Assembly (NCBI RefSeq): GCF_008312835.1
Contig: NZ_VSKS01000005.1
Span: 341,973 to 405,972, forward strand
Source of the DNA: Streptomyces marokkonensis
Lineage (GTDB): Bacteria; Actinomycetota; Actinomycetes; Streptomycetales; Streptomycetaceae
Reading direction: 5' to 3'
Length of the DNA stretch: 64,000 bases
This document shows, piece after piece, positions 17,673 through 25,892 of the stretch. The notes beneath the pieces are model-generated. The model was not told the DNA's origin. It searched no databases and saw nothing but the letters and a program-made list of their open reading frames with translations. Position numbers and translations under genes: made by a program. How positions within the stretch are numbered: the stretch's first letter is position 1; every line of letters starts with the position of its first letter.

Positions 17673-18851
17673 ATGACGTCCCTCGACGACGCCCGCGCGC
17701 TGCTCGCCGAGTTCCCCGTCGTCGACGGGCACAACGACCTGCCCTGGGCGCTGCGCGAACAGGTCCGCTACGACCTCGGCGCCCGCGACATCGCCGGTGA
17801 CCAGTCCGCCCACCTGCACACCGACATCCCCCGGCTGCGCGCGGGCGGCGTCGGGGCGCAGTTCTGGTCGGTGTACGTCCGCGCGGACCTGCCGGACCCG
17901 GTCCCGGCGACGCTGGAACAGATCGACTGCGTACGGCGGTTGATGGCGCGTCACCCGAAGGACCTGGCGCCCGCGCTGACCGCCGCCGACATGGAGGCGG
18001 CACGCGCCCAGGGCCGTATCGCCTCCCTCATGGGCGCGGAGGGCGGCCACTCCATCGCGTGCTCCCTCGGGACGCTCCGGGGGCTGTACGACCTCGGGGT
18101 GCGCTACCTGACCCTCACGCACAACTTCAACGTGCCGTGGGCGGACTCGGCGACCGACGAGCCAGGCGTGGGCGGTCTGTCGGCGTTCGGCCGCGAGGTG
18201 GTCCGGGAGATGAACCGGCTCGGCATGCTGGTCGACCTCTCCCACGTCGCCGCGACGACCATGCGGGACGCGCTGGACGCCACGTCCGCGCCGGTGGTCT
18301 TCTCCCACTCCTCCGCCCGCGCGGTCTGCGACCACCCGCGCAACATCCCGGACGACGTACTGGAGCGGCTGCCCGCCAACGGGGGCATCGCGATGGTGAC
18401 GTTCGTCCCGAAGTTCGTGCTCCAGGCGGCCGTCGACTGGACCGCCGCGGCCGACGAGAACATGCGCGCGCACGGCTTCCACCACCTCGACACCACCGCC
18501 GAGGGGATGAAGGTCCACCGAGCCTTCGAGGAGACCCACCCGCGTCCGGTCGCCACGGTCTCCACGGTGGCGGACCACCTGGACCACATGCGCGAGGCCG
18601 CCGGCATCGACCACCTCGGGATCGGCGGCGACTACGACGGCACGGCCTTCACCCCCGACGGCCTGAACGACGTCTCCGCCTACCCGAACCTGATCGCCGA
18701 GCTCCTCGACCGCGGCTGGTCCAGGTCCGACCTCGCCAAGCTCACGTGGCAGAACGCGGTACGGGTGCTGGGCGCCGCGGAGGACGTGGCCCGGGACCTG
18801 CGGTCGACGCGCGCACCGTCCCACGCCACCCTGGAGTCCCTCGACGCCTGA
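17673..18851 (+). CDS. membrane dipeptidase-like M19 metallopeptidase (renal dipeptidase family)
   Basis: A binuclear zinc dipeptidase of 392 residues. All ligands are present by my count: H20 and D22 ([10 protein letters not shown]), bridging E123 (LMGAEGGHS), H191 (DLSHVAATT), H212 (VFSHSSARA), and the Asp in GGDYDG. It corresponds to Sco3058 of S. coelicolor, described as the closest bacterial homologue of human renal dipeptidase and active on a range of L-L and L-D dipeptides. ATG 17673 is preferred because of the GGGGTG upstream; GTG 17655, overlapping the purE stop, would add six residues. There is no signal peptide, so it is cytoplasmic. Confidence 0.95.
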   Translation: MTSLDDARALLAEFPVVDGHNDLPWALREQVRYDLGARDIAGDQSAHLHTDIPRLRAGGVGAQFWSVYVRADLPDPVPATLEQIDCVRRLMARHPKDLAPALTAADMEAARAQGRIASLMGAEGGHSIACSLGTLRGLYDLGVRYLTLTHNFNVPWADSATDEPGVGGLSAFGREVVREMNRLGMLVDLSHVAATTMRDALDATSAPVVFSHSSARAVCDHPRNIPDDVLERLPANGGIAMVTFVPKFVLQAAVDWTAAADENMRAHGFHHLDTTAEGMKVHRAFEETHPRPVATVSTVADHLDHMREAAGIDHLGIGGDYDGTAFTPDGLNDVSAYPNLIAELLDRGWSRSDLAKLTWQNAVRVLGAAEDVARDLRSTRAPSHATLESLDA

Positions 18852-18973
18852 CCCGCCCCGCCGGCGGGGCTCCGGGGCGGCCGTACCCCCGAACGCCGCG
18901 TCCACCAGGAAGGCCGCGGGTGCTCCGTGCGACGGTGACCGTACTGCCGAGGTCACGACGTACGGAGCCCGTT

Positions 18974-20101
18974 ATGGCCGATCTCCAGGACGACCTGCAC
19001 CCCGCCGCCGAGGCCGGGCGGGCCGACGAGCCGTACCCGGAGGAGGCGGTGGTCGTCGGGCCGGAGGTGTACGAACCCGTCTCCGATCCGGACGACGCCC
19101 CGCTGACCCGGGCCCGTGCCGTCCTAGCCGCCCACCCCGTCGCCGACGGCTACAGCGGGCTGCCCCAGGCGCTGCGCCGGCTGCCCTGGTACGACCTCGA
19201 CCTAGGGGAGAGCGCCGTCGACGCGGACGTGCCCCGGCTGCGCAGGGGCCAGGTCGGTGCCGTGTTCTGGTCGCTGCACCTGCCCGAGGGACACGACGGC
19301 GACCGGGCCGTCGGCGCGACCCTGGAGCAGCTGGACCTGGCGAAGGCGGTGGTCGCCGCCCACGCCGAGGGCCTGCGGCCCGCCCGCACCGCCGGGCAGA
19401 TCGTCGACGCCCGCAACTGCGGCCGGGTGGCGGTGCTGTTCGGCCCCGCCGGTGCCGCCGCCCTCGGCGACTCACTGAGCGTCCTGCGCTCGCTGCACGC
19501 CCTCGGGCTGCGCGTGCTCACCCTGGCGGGGGCCTCCTGGGCGGGCGAGGCGGGGCTCACCCGGTTCGGCGAGGAGGTCGTCCGCGAGATGAACCGGCTC
19601 GGCCTGGTCGCCGACCTCTCCCACGCCTCCACCCCGACGATCCGGCGGGTCCTCGCCCTCTCCAAGGCGCCCGTGATGTTCACCCGTTCGGCCGCCCGCG
19701 ACCTGCGCCCCCACCCGGCCAACCTCCCCGACGAACTGCTCGCCGAGGTGGGGGAGGCCAAGGGCCTGTGCCTGGTGCCGCTGACCGCCGAACAGGCCGG
19801 CCCGACCGTCCGTGACGTCGCCGACCACCTCGACCACATCCGCACCCTCGCCGGGCCGGAGTGCGTCGGCCTGTCCGGCACCTACGACACCAGGAGCGCC
19901 CACCCGCGGGAACTCCGCGACACCTCCTGCTACCCCACCCTGATCGCCGAACTGCTGCGGCGCGGCTGGGAGGAGGCCGACGTGGCCCTGCTGACCTGGG
20001 GCAACGTCCAGCGGGTGCTGCGCGGCGCCGACTTCACCGCCCACGCCGCCCAGCAGCGCCGCCCCCCGTCGACGGCGACGATCGCCGAGCTGGACGGCTG
20101 A
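18974..20101 (+). CDS. degenerate M19 dipeptidase paralogue, probably catalytically inactive
   Basis: A 375-residue homologue of the upstream dipeptidase along its whole length; both share REMNRLG, LSHAST/LSHVAA and [26 protein letters not shown]. Its metal ligands are largely gone: VADGYSG replaces VDGHND (H to Y60, D to G62), FGPAGA replaces MGAEGG (E to A159), FTRSAAR replaces FSHSSAR (H to R238) and SGTYDT replaces GGDYDG. Only H217 remains. The frame is intact and codon use is normal, so it looks like a retained non-catalytic protein rather than a decaying gene. About 45 acidic residues precede the domain. ATG 18974 has GGAG 7 bases upstream. Confidence 0.9.
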   Translation: MADLQDDLHPAAEAGRADEPYPEEAVVVGPEVYEPVSDPDDAPLTRARAVLAAHPVADGYSGLPQALRRLPWYDLDLGESAVDADVPRLRRGQVGAVFWSLHLPEGHDGDRAVGATLEQLDLAKAVVAAHAEGLRPARTAGQIVDARNCGRVAVLFGPAGAAALGDSLSVLRSLHALGLRVLTLAGASWAGEAGLTRFGEEVVREMNRLGLVADLSHASTPTIRRVLALSKAPVMFTRSAARDLRPHPANLPDELLAEVGEAKGLCLVPLTAEQAGPTVRDVADHLDHIRTLAGPECVGLSGTYDTRSAHPRELRDTSCYPTLIAELLRRGWEEADVALLTWGNVQRVLRGADFTAHAAQQRRPPSTATIAELDG

Positions 20102-20110
20102 GCCCGCCCC

Positions 20111-20503
20111 CTACGGCTGCTCGATCCGGCACAGGCAGAAGGGATGCCCCGCGGGATCGGCGTACACCCGGAAGTCCTTGTTCCTGTCGTCCTCCCGGTC
20201 CAGCACCCGTGCCCCCAGCGCCAGTACCTTCTCCTCGGCCGCGTCGACCTCCTCCCAGGTCCCCCCGGCGTCGAAGTCGAGATGGAACTGCTGGGAGCCG
20301 TGGTCGGCGCGCGGCCAGTCCGGCGGGGTGTACCCCGGCGCCCGCTGGAAGGCCAGCCGCGGCCCCGCGGGGACCTGGAGCACCACCCAGTCCGGGTCCT
20401 CCTCGACGGGTGTGCCGCCGCCCACGGCCGCGTAGAAGACGGCCAGTTCGCGCGGATCGGGGCAGTCGAGGACGACACTGCGCAGGCGGGCCACCGCGGC
20501 CAT
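20111..20503 (-). CDS. VOC-superfamily (glyoxalase-like) protein, downstream copy
   Basis: A 130-residue protein of the glyoxalase/bleomycin-resistance/dioxygenase fold, annotated in many actinomycetes as a Glo_EDI_BRP_like_2 type protein. It has VVLDCPDPRELAVFYAAVGG at the N-terminus, QQFHLDFDAGG in the middle and FRVYADPAGHPFCLC at the end. The His and Glu positions used for metal binding are partly kept (FHLD), so activity cannot be judged. ATG 20503 follows GGGAGGAATCC. It lies 17 bases after a closely similar gene; the two probably form a small operon made by tandem duplication. Confidence 0.85.
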   Translation of the reverse strand: MAAVARLRSVVLDCPDPRELAVFYAAVGGGTPVEEDPDWVVLQVPAGPRLAFQRAPGYTPPDWPRADHGSQQFHLDFDAGGTWEEVDAAEEKVLALGARVLDREDDRNKDFRVYADPAGHPFCLCRIEQP

Positions 20504-20520
20504 GGATTCCTCCCGGGATG

Positions 20521-20880
20521 TCAGCAGGCGCACAGGCAGAACGGGTGCCCGGCCGGGTCCGCGTAAACCCGGAAGGTCCGCGACCGGTCCTCGGTGTCCA
20601 GCGGCTTCGCGCCCAGTGCCAGCACCTCCTTCTCGGCCGCGTCCAGGTCCTCGACGGTCAGGTCCAGATGGAACTGCTGCGAGCGGTCCGCCGCCGGCCA
20701 CTGGGGCGGTACGTGTCCCGGGGCCGCCTGGAAGGCCAGCGCCGGGCCGCCGGGCACCTTCAGGTCCACCCAGTCGCCCTCGTCCTCCACCGTGCCGCCC
20801 ACGATCCCGGCGTAGAACCCGGCCAGCGCACGCGGATCGGGACAGTCCAGGACGACGGCGCCCACCTTGGCCACGGACAT
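20521..20880 (-). CDS. VOC-superfamily (glyoxalase-like) protein, upstream copy
   Basis: A 119-residue paralogue of the next gene, sharing VVLDCPDPRAL, the LAFQAAPG and PPQWPAADRSQQFHLDL stretches and the ending VYADPAGHPFCLC. ATG 20880 follows GGAGGAAGTC, an excellent ribosome site. The promoter region carries two overlapping palindromes (20906-20940), suggesting that the pair is repressed by a dedicated regulator. The function is not known; candidates are detoxification or resistance to a small molecule. Confidence 0.85.
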   Translation of the reverse strand: MSVAKVGAVVLDCPDPRALAGFYAGIVGGTVEDEGDWVDLKVPGGPALAFQAAPGHVPPQWPAADRSQQFHLDLTVEDLDAAEKEVLALGAKPLDTEDRSRTFRVYADPAGHPFCLCAC

Positions 20881-20905
20881 GACTTCCTCCTCGATGCCGA
20901 AAGCT

Positions 20906-20940
20906 GTTACCTGTATCTGCAAGCAACAGGTAACCGTTAC
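20906..20940 (-). promoter_or_regulatory. palindromic operator upstream of the VOC pair
   Basis: GTTACCTGT (20906-20914) and ACAGGTAAC (20926-20934) are a perfect 9-base inverted repeat with an 11-base spacer. A second palindrome, GTAAC-C-GTTAC (20930-20940), shares the right arm. The sequence is AT-rich for this genome and sits 26 bases before the VOC start codon. The shape fits TetR-, MarR- or HxlR-type dimers. No regulator gene of these types is adjacent; the CGNR protein gene diverges from here. Confidence 0.65.
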
Positions 20941-21017
20941 TGCATGCTGCACCATAGGAGGTAACGCCGCAAGGGGATTGAGCCGGAGAGCCGAGAGCCG
21001 AGAGGTACGGTCCAGGC

Positions 21018-21524
21018 ATGAGTGAGAGATCGGCCCCGCCCGGTGGGCTCGCCCTGGTCCAGGCCCTGGTCAACACGCTGGACGTCGAAACGGGCGGCGA
21101 CGCGCTGGACACCGCGGACGGCCGGGCGCCCTTCGGGCTCACCGAGGACACCGCCGACTCCGCCCGCGAACTGCGCGAGTCCCTGCGCGCGACCCTGCTC
21201 GCCCACGCCGGCCACCCGCCGCACCGCGCCGTCACCCCGCTGGGCGACCTGCTCGCCGGGGCGCCCCTGGTGGTCACGGTCGACACCGCCGACGGCTCCG
21301 CCGCCCTCGCCCCGGTCGACGACGGGCCCCTGCTCTCCAGGATCGCCGCCGCCGTCGCCGAGGCGGTCACGGCGGGCACCTGGAACCGGCTGAAGGCGTG
21401 CGAGGCCGCCGACTGCCACTGGGCCTACTACGACCGCAGCCCCGCCGGACGCGGCCGCTGGTGCTCGATGCAGGTGTGCGGGGCGCGCGCGAAGATGCGC
21501 CGGTACCGGGCGAAGGGTGCCTGA
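21018..21524 (+). CDS. CGNR zinc-finger protein (ABATE domain), putative regulator
   Basis: A 168-residue protein with the two-part layout of this family: an N-terminal ABATE-like helical domain (about 1-120; LALVQALVNTLDVE) and a C-terminal CGNR zinc finger with CEAADCHWAYYDRS and GRWCSMQVCGAR. The four Cys probably bind zinc, and the Arg-rich end (AKMRRYRAKG) could contact DNA. The family is described as stress-linked putative transcription regulators, with little direct proof. It diverges from the VOC pair and shares the palindromic region, so it is a candidate regulator of those genes. Confidence 0.88.
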   Translation: MSERSAPPGGLALVQALVNTLDVETGGDALDTADGRAPFGLTEDTADSARELRESLRATLLAHAGHPPHRAVTPLGDLLAGAPLVVTVDTADGSAALAPVDDGPLLSRIAAAVAEAVTAGTWNRLKACEAADCHWAYYDRSPAGRGRWCSMQVCGARAKMRRYRAKGA

Positions 21525-21539
21525 GCGCTCCGCTGGAAG

Positions 21540-21620
21540 TACGGCGACGTGCCGTCGATCGTCTGCGGCGCCGTCGTGGCCGGTCGCGCGGTTCCCCGCG
21601 CCCCTTCAGGGCGCTGCCGA
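21540..21620. repeat. Streptomyces-type dispersed intergenic sequence
   Basis: The stretch includes GTCGTGGCCGGTCGCGCGG, GTTCCCCGCGCCCCTT and CAGGGCGC. Similar text recurs at the ends of many Streptomyces genes in my memory, usually as part of a hairpin. It follows the CGNR gene stop and lies between converging genes. I cannot count its genomic copies. Confidence 0.4.
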
Positions 21621-21703
21621 ACCCCGGCGGACTTCGCCGGACCCGTTGGGAAGGGCGCGTAGCCGCACCGCGCCCGCGCCCGGTGGGGCAGAATGCAACA
21701 GGA

Positions 21704-21740
21704 CGCCGGTTCGGCCGACTGAGCCTCGGCCGAACCGGCG
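21704..21740. terminator. perfect 15-base-pair hairpin between converging genes
   Basis: CGCCGGTTCGGCCGA (21704-21718) is exactly complementary to TCGGCCGAACCGGCG (21726-21740) with a 7-base loop. Beside it, a 16-base direct repeat (CGTCGTACCGGGCGCC) occurs twice at about 21747-21778. It probably ends transcripts from the CGNR gene and the UDP-glucose dehydrogenase gene. Confidence 0.8.
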
Positions 21741-21779
21741 TCACCCGTCGTACCGGGCGCCCGTCGTACCGGGCGCCCG

Positions 21780-23123
21780 TCAGGCGCCGGGGCGCCCCAT
21801 GGCACGGAAGCGCCACCCGGCCCGCCGCCACGTCTCGGCGTCGAGCGCGTTGCGCCCGTCCAGGATCAGCCGCTCGGCCGCCACCTCGCCCAGCTCCGCC
21901 GGGTCCAGCTCGCGGAACTCCCGCCACTCCGTCAGATGCAGGACGACGTCCGCCCCGCGCACCGCCTCCAGCGCCGAGCCGGCGTACCCCAGGGTCGGGA
22001 AGATGCTGCGGGCGTTGTCCATGCCCTTCGGGTCGTAGACCGTGACCTGGCCGCCCTGCAGGTGGATCTGCCCGGCCACGTTCAGTGCCGGCGAGTCCCG
22101 GACGTCGTCCGAGTCCGGCTTGAAGGTCGCGCCCAGCACCGCCACCCGCTTGCCGAGGAACGGCCCGCCGCCCAGCGCGTGCCGGGTCAGCTCCACCATC
22201 CGGCCGCGCTGGCGCATGTTGATCGAGTCGATCTCCCTCAGGAACGTCAGCGCCTGGTCGGCGCCCAGCTCACCCGCCCGCGCCATGAACGCCCGGATGT
22301 CCTTGGGCAGACAGCCGCCGCCGAAACCGATCCCGGCCCGCAGGAACTTCGCGCCGATCCGGTCGTCGTAGCCGATGGCCTCCGCCAGCTTGGCGACGTC
22401 ACCGCCCGTCGCCTCGCACAGTTCCGCCATCGCGTTGATGAAGGAGATCTTGGTGGCCAGGAAGGAGTTCGCGGAGGTCTTCACCAGCTCCGCCGTCGGG
22501 AAGTCCGTCACCACGAACGGAGAACCCTCCCCGACCGGACCGGCGTACACCTCCCGCAGCAGCTTCTCCGCCCGCTCGCTGCGCACGCCCACCACGATCC
22601 GGTCCGGGTGCAGTGTGTCGTCGACGGCGAAGCCCTCGCGCAGGAACTCCGGGTTCCACGCCAGCTCCGCGTCCTCGCCGGCCGGGGCGTGCTCCGCCAG
22701 GTAGGCGGCCAGCCGGTCGGCCGAGCCCACCGGCACGGTGGACTTGCCGACGACCAGCGCCGCGCCCTTCAGGTGCGGCGCGAGCGAGGCGATCGCGGAA
22801 TCGACGTACGACATGTCGCAGGCGTACTCACCGTGCCGCTGCGGGGTGTTCACGCACACGAAGTGGACATCGCCGAACTCGCCCACCTCGGCCCAGTCCA
22901 TGGTGAACCGCAGCCGTCCGCTCGACCCCTCGATCCCCGCGACGTGCCGGCGCAGCAGCTCCTCGAGCCCCGGCTCGTACATGGGGACCTCACCGCGCCG
23001 GAGCTTGTCGATCTTCTCCGGTACGACATCGAGCCCCAGCACCTCGAACCCCAGCTCCGCCATGGCCGCCGCGTGGGTCGCTCCGAGATAACCGGTGCCG
23101 ATCACGGTGATCTTGAGGGCCAT
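21780..23123 (-). CDS. UDP-glucose 6-dehydrogenase
   Basis: A 447-residue enzyme oxidising UDP-glucose to UDP-glucuronate with two NAD+, a precursor for envelope polysaccharides. The Rossmann start is KITVIGTGYLGATHAAAMAELG. GIGFGGGCLPKD carries the catalytic Cys, and the EFLREGFAVDD and FLATKISFINAMAELCE blocks are typical. The C-terminal UDP-binding domain has LGATFKPDSDDVRDSPAL. ATG 23123 has GGAG 7 bases upstream; the open frame extends 21 codons further without support. It is a single gene, convergent with the CGNR gene and divergent from the acyl-CoA dehydrogenase gene. Confidence 0.94.
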   Translation of the reverse strand: MALKITVIGTGYLGATHAAAMAELGFEVLGLDVVPEKIDKLRRGEVPMYEPGLEELLRRHVAGIEGSSGRLRFTMDWAEVGEFGDVHFVCVNTPQRHGEYACDMSYVDSAIASLAPHLKGAALVVGKSTVPVGSADRLAAYLAEHAPAGEDAELAWNPEFLREGFAVDDTLHPDRIVVGVRSERAEKLLREVYAGPVGEGSPFVVTDFPTAELVKTSANSFLATKISFINAMAELCEATGGDVAKLAEAIGYDDRIGAKFLRAGIGFGGGCLPKDIRAFMARAGELGADQALTFLREIDSINMRQRGRMVELTRHALGGGPFLGKRVAVLGATFKPDSDDVRDSPALNVAGQIHLQGGQVTVYDPKGMDNARSIFPTLGYAGSALEAVRGADVVLHLTEWREFRELDPAELGEVAAERLILDGRNALDAETWRRAGWRFRAMGRPGA

Positions 23124-23299
23124 GGGTGCTCCAGGGGTCATCGGGCAGTGCGCGCCCGAGCATATCCGGGGAGCCGGGACGGGCACCGGTCGGCTGTCGT
23201 CAAGCTCACCTATCCACGACGATGGATGAAGGCATAAAATTTGAGTTACTTAACGGTAGTTAGCGTGACCAGCATCGCAGTCTTGGAGCGTGAGAAACC
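23124..23299. promoter_or_regulatory. AT-rich divergent control region
   Basis: Between 23224 and 23270 the sequence (ATGAAGGCATAAAATTTGAG, then TTACTTAACGGTAGTTAGC) is far more AT-rich than its neighbours. It probably holds the promoter and operator of the acyl-CoA dehydrogenase gene. TAAC-GGTA-GTTA forms a short inverted repeat of the size seen in TetR-type fatty-acid regulators, but the match is weak. Confidence 0.4.
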
Positions 23300-24457
23300 T
23301 TGGCCGGATCGGCTGACTTCGACCTGTACCGCCCGTCCGAGGAGCACGACATGCTCCGCGACGCCGTCCGCTCACTGGCCGAGGCGAAGATCGCGCCGTA
23401 CGCCGCCGCGGTGGACGAGGAGGCCCGCTTCCCGCAGGAGGCGCTCGACGCGCTCGTCGCGAACGACCTGCACGCCGTCCACGTACCCGAGGAGTTCGGC
23501 GGCGCCGGCGCGGACGCCCTCGCGACGGTCATCGTGATCGAGGAGGTGGCCCGCGTCTGCGCGTCCTCCTCCCTCATCCCCGCCGTGAACAAGCTGGGCT
23601 CGCTGCCGGTCATCCTCTCCGGCTCCGAGGCGCTGAAGAAGAAGTACATGACCCCGCTCGCCAAGGGCGACGCGATGTTCTCGTACTGCCTCTCCGAGCC
23701 GGACGCCGGCTCCGACGCCGCCGGCATGAAGACCAGGGCCGTCCGCGACGGCGACAGCTACGTCCTCAACGGCGTGAAGCGCTGGATCACCAACGCCGGG
23801 GAGTCCGAGTACTACACGGTGATGGCCGTCACCGACCCCACCAAGCGCTCCAAGGGCATCTCCGCCTTCGTCGTCGAGAAGTCCGACGAGGGCGTCTCCT
23901 TCGGCGCCCCCGAGAAGAAGCTCGGCATCAAGGGCTCGCCGACCCGCGAGGTCTACCTGGACAACGTCCGCATCCCCGCCGACCGCATGATCGGCGAGGA
24001 GGGCACCGGCTTCGCCACCGCGATGAAGACGCTGGACCACACCCGCATCACCATCGCCGCCCAGGCCCTCGGCATCGCCCAGGGCGCCCTCGACTACGCC
24101 AAGGGCTACGTCACCGAGCGCAAGCAGTTCGGCAAGCCGATCGCCGACTTCCAGGGCGTCCAGTTCATGCTCGCCGACATGGCCATGAAGATCGAGGCCG
24201 CCCGCCAGCTCACCTACGCCGCCGCGGCCAAGTCCGAGCGCGGCGACAGCGACCTGACCTTCCAGGGCGCCGCCGCCAAGTGCTTCGCCTCCGACGTCGC
24301 CATGGAGGTCACCACGGACGCCGTCCAGCTCCTCGGCGGCTACGGCTACACCCGCGACTACCCGGTCGAGCGGATGATGCGCGACGCGAAGATCACGCAG
24401 ATCTACGAGGGCACCAACCAGGTCCAGCGCATCGTCATGGCCCGCAACCTGCCGTAG
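23300..24457 (+). CDS. acyl-CoA dehydrogenase
   Basis: A 385-residue FAD enzyme for the first step of beta-oxidation or branched amino-acid breakdown. The N-terminal helical domain is followed by CLSEPDAGSDAAGM and RWITNAGESEYY (the FAD-binding middle domain). In the C-terminal domain, ERKQFGKPIADFQGVQFMLADM and the catalytic base E370 in QIYEGTNQVQ are all present. I take TTG 23300 as start; a GGAG is somewhat far upstream. In mycobacteria the matching gene near purE/purK is fadE25 (Rv3274c). A perfect hairpin follows the gene. Confidence 0.93.
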   Translation: MAGSADFDLYRPSEEHDMLRDAVRSLAEAKIAPYAAAVDEEARFPQEALDALVANDLHAVHVPEEFGGAGADALATVIVIEEVARVCASSSLIPAVNKLGSLPVILSGSEALKKKYMTPLAKGDAMFSYCLSEPDAGSDAAGMKTRAVRDGDSYVLNGVKRWITNAGESEYYTVMAVTDPTKRSKGISAFVVEKSDEGVSFGAPEKKLGIKGSPTREVYLDNVRIPADRMIGEEGTGFATAMKTLDHTRITIAAQALGIAQGALDYAKGYVTERKQFGKPIADFQGVQFMLADMAMKIEAARQLTYAAAAKSERGDSDLTFQGAAAKCFASDVAMEVTTDAVQLLGGYGYTRDYPVERMMRDAKITQIYEGTNQVQRIVMARNLP

Positions 24458-24465
24458 CCTTCCCC

Positions 24466-24494
24466 CTCCCGGGCCGGGACGTCCGGCCCGGGAG
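24466..24494. terminator. perfect 12-base-pair hairpin after the acyl-CoA dehydrogenase gene
   Basis: CTCCCGGGCCGG (24466-24477) pairs exactly with CCGGCCCGGGAG (24483-24494) over a GACGT loop, between two converging genes. Confidence 0.8.
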
Positions 24495-24498
24495 CGCC

Positions 24499-25662
24499 TC
24501 ACAGGAAACGCCGGATCGGCGTGACCGAGGCCTCGGCGAGGCGCTCTCTCAGCGGGCGCCGCTTCCAGCGGGCCGGGTCGACCGGCTCGCTCAGCTTGCG
24601 GTCGGCGTCGAAGTCGGAGTCGAGCTCAGCGGTGAAGTCCTCGTCGAGGACGGCCAGCATGACCTCCTCGTCGTGCTCCAGCGAGCGGCGGTTGAAATTG
24701 GTGGAGCCGATGAGGGAGCAGACCCCGTCCACCGTGATGATCTTCGTGTGGAGCATGGTCGGCTGGTACTCCCGCACCTCCACACCGGCGTCGACCAGCG
24801 TCTGGTAGTGCTGCCGCCCGGCCAGCAGGCAGGCCCGCTGGTCGGTGTGCGGTCCCGGCAGCAGGATCTCCACCCGCACCCCCCGGCGGGCGGCGGCGGC
24901 CAGCAGGTCGATGAAGTAGGCGTCGGGCGCGAAGTAGGCCGTGGCCAGCCGGAAGCGTTCCCGCGCCGAGGTGATCACGACGCGCAGCAGTGTCTGCATG
25001 TCCTGCCAGCCGAAGCTCGCGGAGCCGCGCACCACCTGGACCGTGGCGCTCCCGGGCTGTTCCTGGGCGGTGAACCGGTCGTGATCGTCGTACAGGTCGT
25101 CGTGGCACTCGGCCCAGTTCTGGGCGAAGGCCGCGGCTATGCCGTCCACGGCGGGTCCCCGGACCCGGACGTGGGTGTCGCGCCACTCGTCGGGGTTGCG
25201 GGCGTCGCCGCACCACTCCTGGGCGATGCCGACGCCCCCGGTGAAGGCGGTGTGCTCGTCGGTGACCAGGACCTTGCGGTGGCAGCGGTGGTTCTGCCGC
25301 ATCGGCGACAGCCGCGTGGGCTTGCGGAACCAGGCCACCTGGACACCGGCTTCCTCCATGGACCGAAGCAGCTCCGGCTCTATCTCCTTGGCCCCGAAAC
25401 CGTCCAGCAGCAGTCGTACGCGGACTCCCGCGCGGGCCCGGTCGGACAGGGCGCCGGCGAACTCCCGCGCGATGTCGCCCCGCCAGTACACGAAGGTCAT
25501 CATGTCGACGGTGTGTTCGGCGGCGCGGACGGCCGCCAGCATCGCGGGGAAGATCTGGTCGCCGTTGCGCAGCGGCACGAGTTCGTTGCCCTCGGTCGCG
25601 GCGATGCCGATGAGCCGCTCCAGCCGTCTGCGCAGCCGCTGTCTCTCCGCCTGTGGTGTCAT
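24499..25662 (-). CDS. phospholipase D-superfamily protein (cardiolipin synthase-like)
   Basis: A 387-residue protein with two HKD motifs. The first is CHRKVLVTDEHTAFTGGVG (H128, K130, D135) and the second is MLHTKIITVDGVCSLIGSTNFN in the C-terminal half, each followed by the Gly/Ser-rich loop of the family. There are no membrane helices at the N-terminus, unlike classical Cls, so it resembles the soluble ClsB-like or minimal type. It probably makes or remodels phospholipids by phosphatidyl transfer. ATG 25662 is preceded by GGGAGAGAGGG. The frame upstream (to 25812) is Arg-rich and lacks a start site. Confidence 0.9.
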   Translation of the reverse strand: MTPQAERQRLRRRLERLIGIAATEGNELVPLRNGDQIFPAMLAAVRAAEHTVDMMTFVYWRGDIAREFAGALSDRARAGVRVRLLLDGFGAKEIEPELLRSMEEAGVQVAWFRKPTRLSPMRQNHRCHRKVLVTDEHTAFTGGVGIAQEWCGDARNPDEWRDTHVRVRGPAVDGIAAAFAQNWAECHDDLYDDHDRFTAQEQPGSATVQVVRGSASFGWQDMQTLLRVVITSARERFRLATAYFAPDAYFIDLLAAAARRGVRVEILLPGPHTDQRACLLAGRQHYQTLVDAGVEVREYQPTMLHTKIITVDGVCSLIGSTNFNRRSLEHDEEVMLAVLDEDFTAELDSDFDADRKLSEPVDPARWKRRPLRERLAEASVTPIRRFL

Positions 25663-25848
25663 GCCCTCTCTCCCTGTGCCACTCGTCGAGCCCTCGTCGT
25701 GTCGTCGGTCCGACCCGGGCGCCCCACCACTTATTGCCGTTGCCCGGACTTCCAAGCAGACATCCCGTTCCCGGGCCCGACGAGCGGACAGCCGGGCGGG
25801 CGGTGCCGTCATGTGGTGGTCATGGGGCGGGGGGCGTAGGACGGAGGG

Positions 25849-25873
25849 GCGGGGGCCGAGTGCCGGCCCCCGC
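25849..25873 (+). promoter_or_regulatory. leader hairpin before the Cys/Met-rich protein
   Basis: GCGGGGGCCG (25849-25858) and CGGCCCCCGC (25864-25873) form a perfect 10-base-pair stem with a 5-base loop. It ends about 10 bases before the GGGAGG ribosome site of the next gene. It might control translation or RNA stability. Confidence 0.5.
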
Positions 25874-25892
25874 CGTCCCCCCGGGAGGAACC

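Noticed and set aside
25653-25892. 80-residue N-terminal extension of the copper-storage-like protein
   Set aside because: The extension is not Cys-rich, spans a hairpin, and the ribosome site sits right before ATG 25893.
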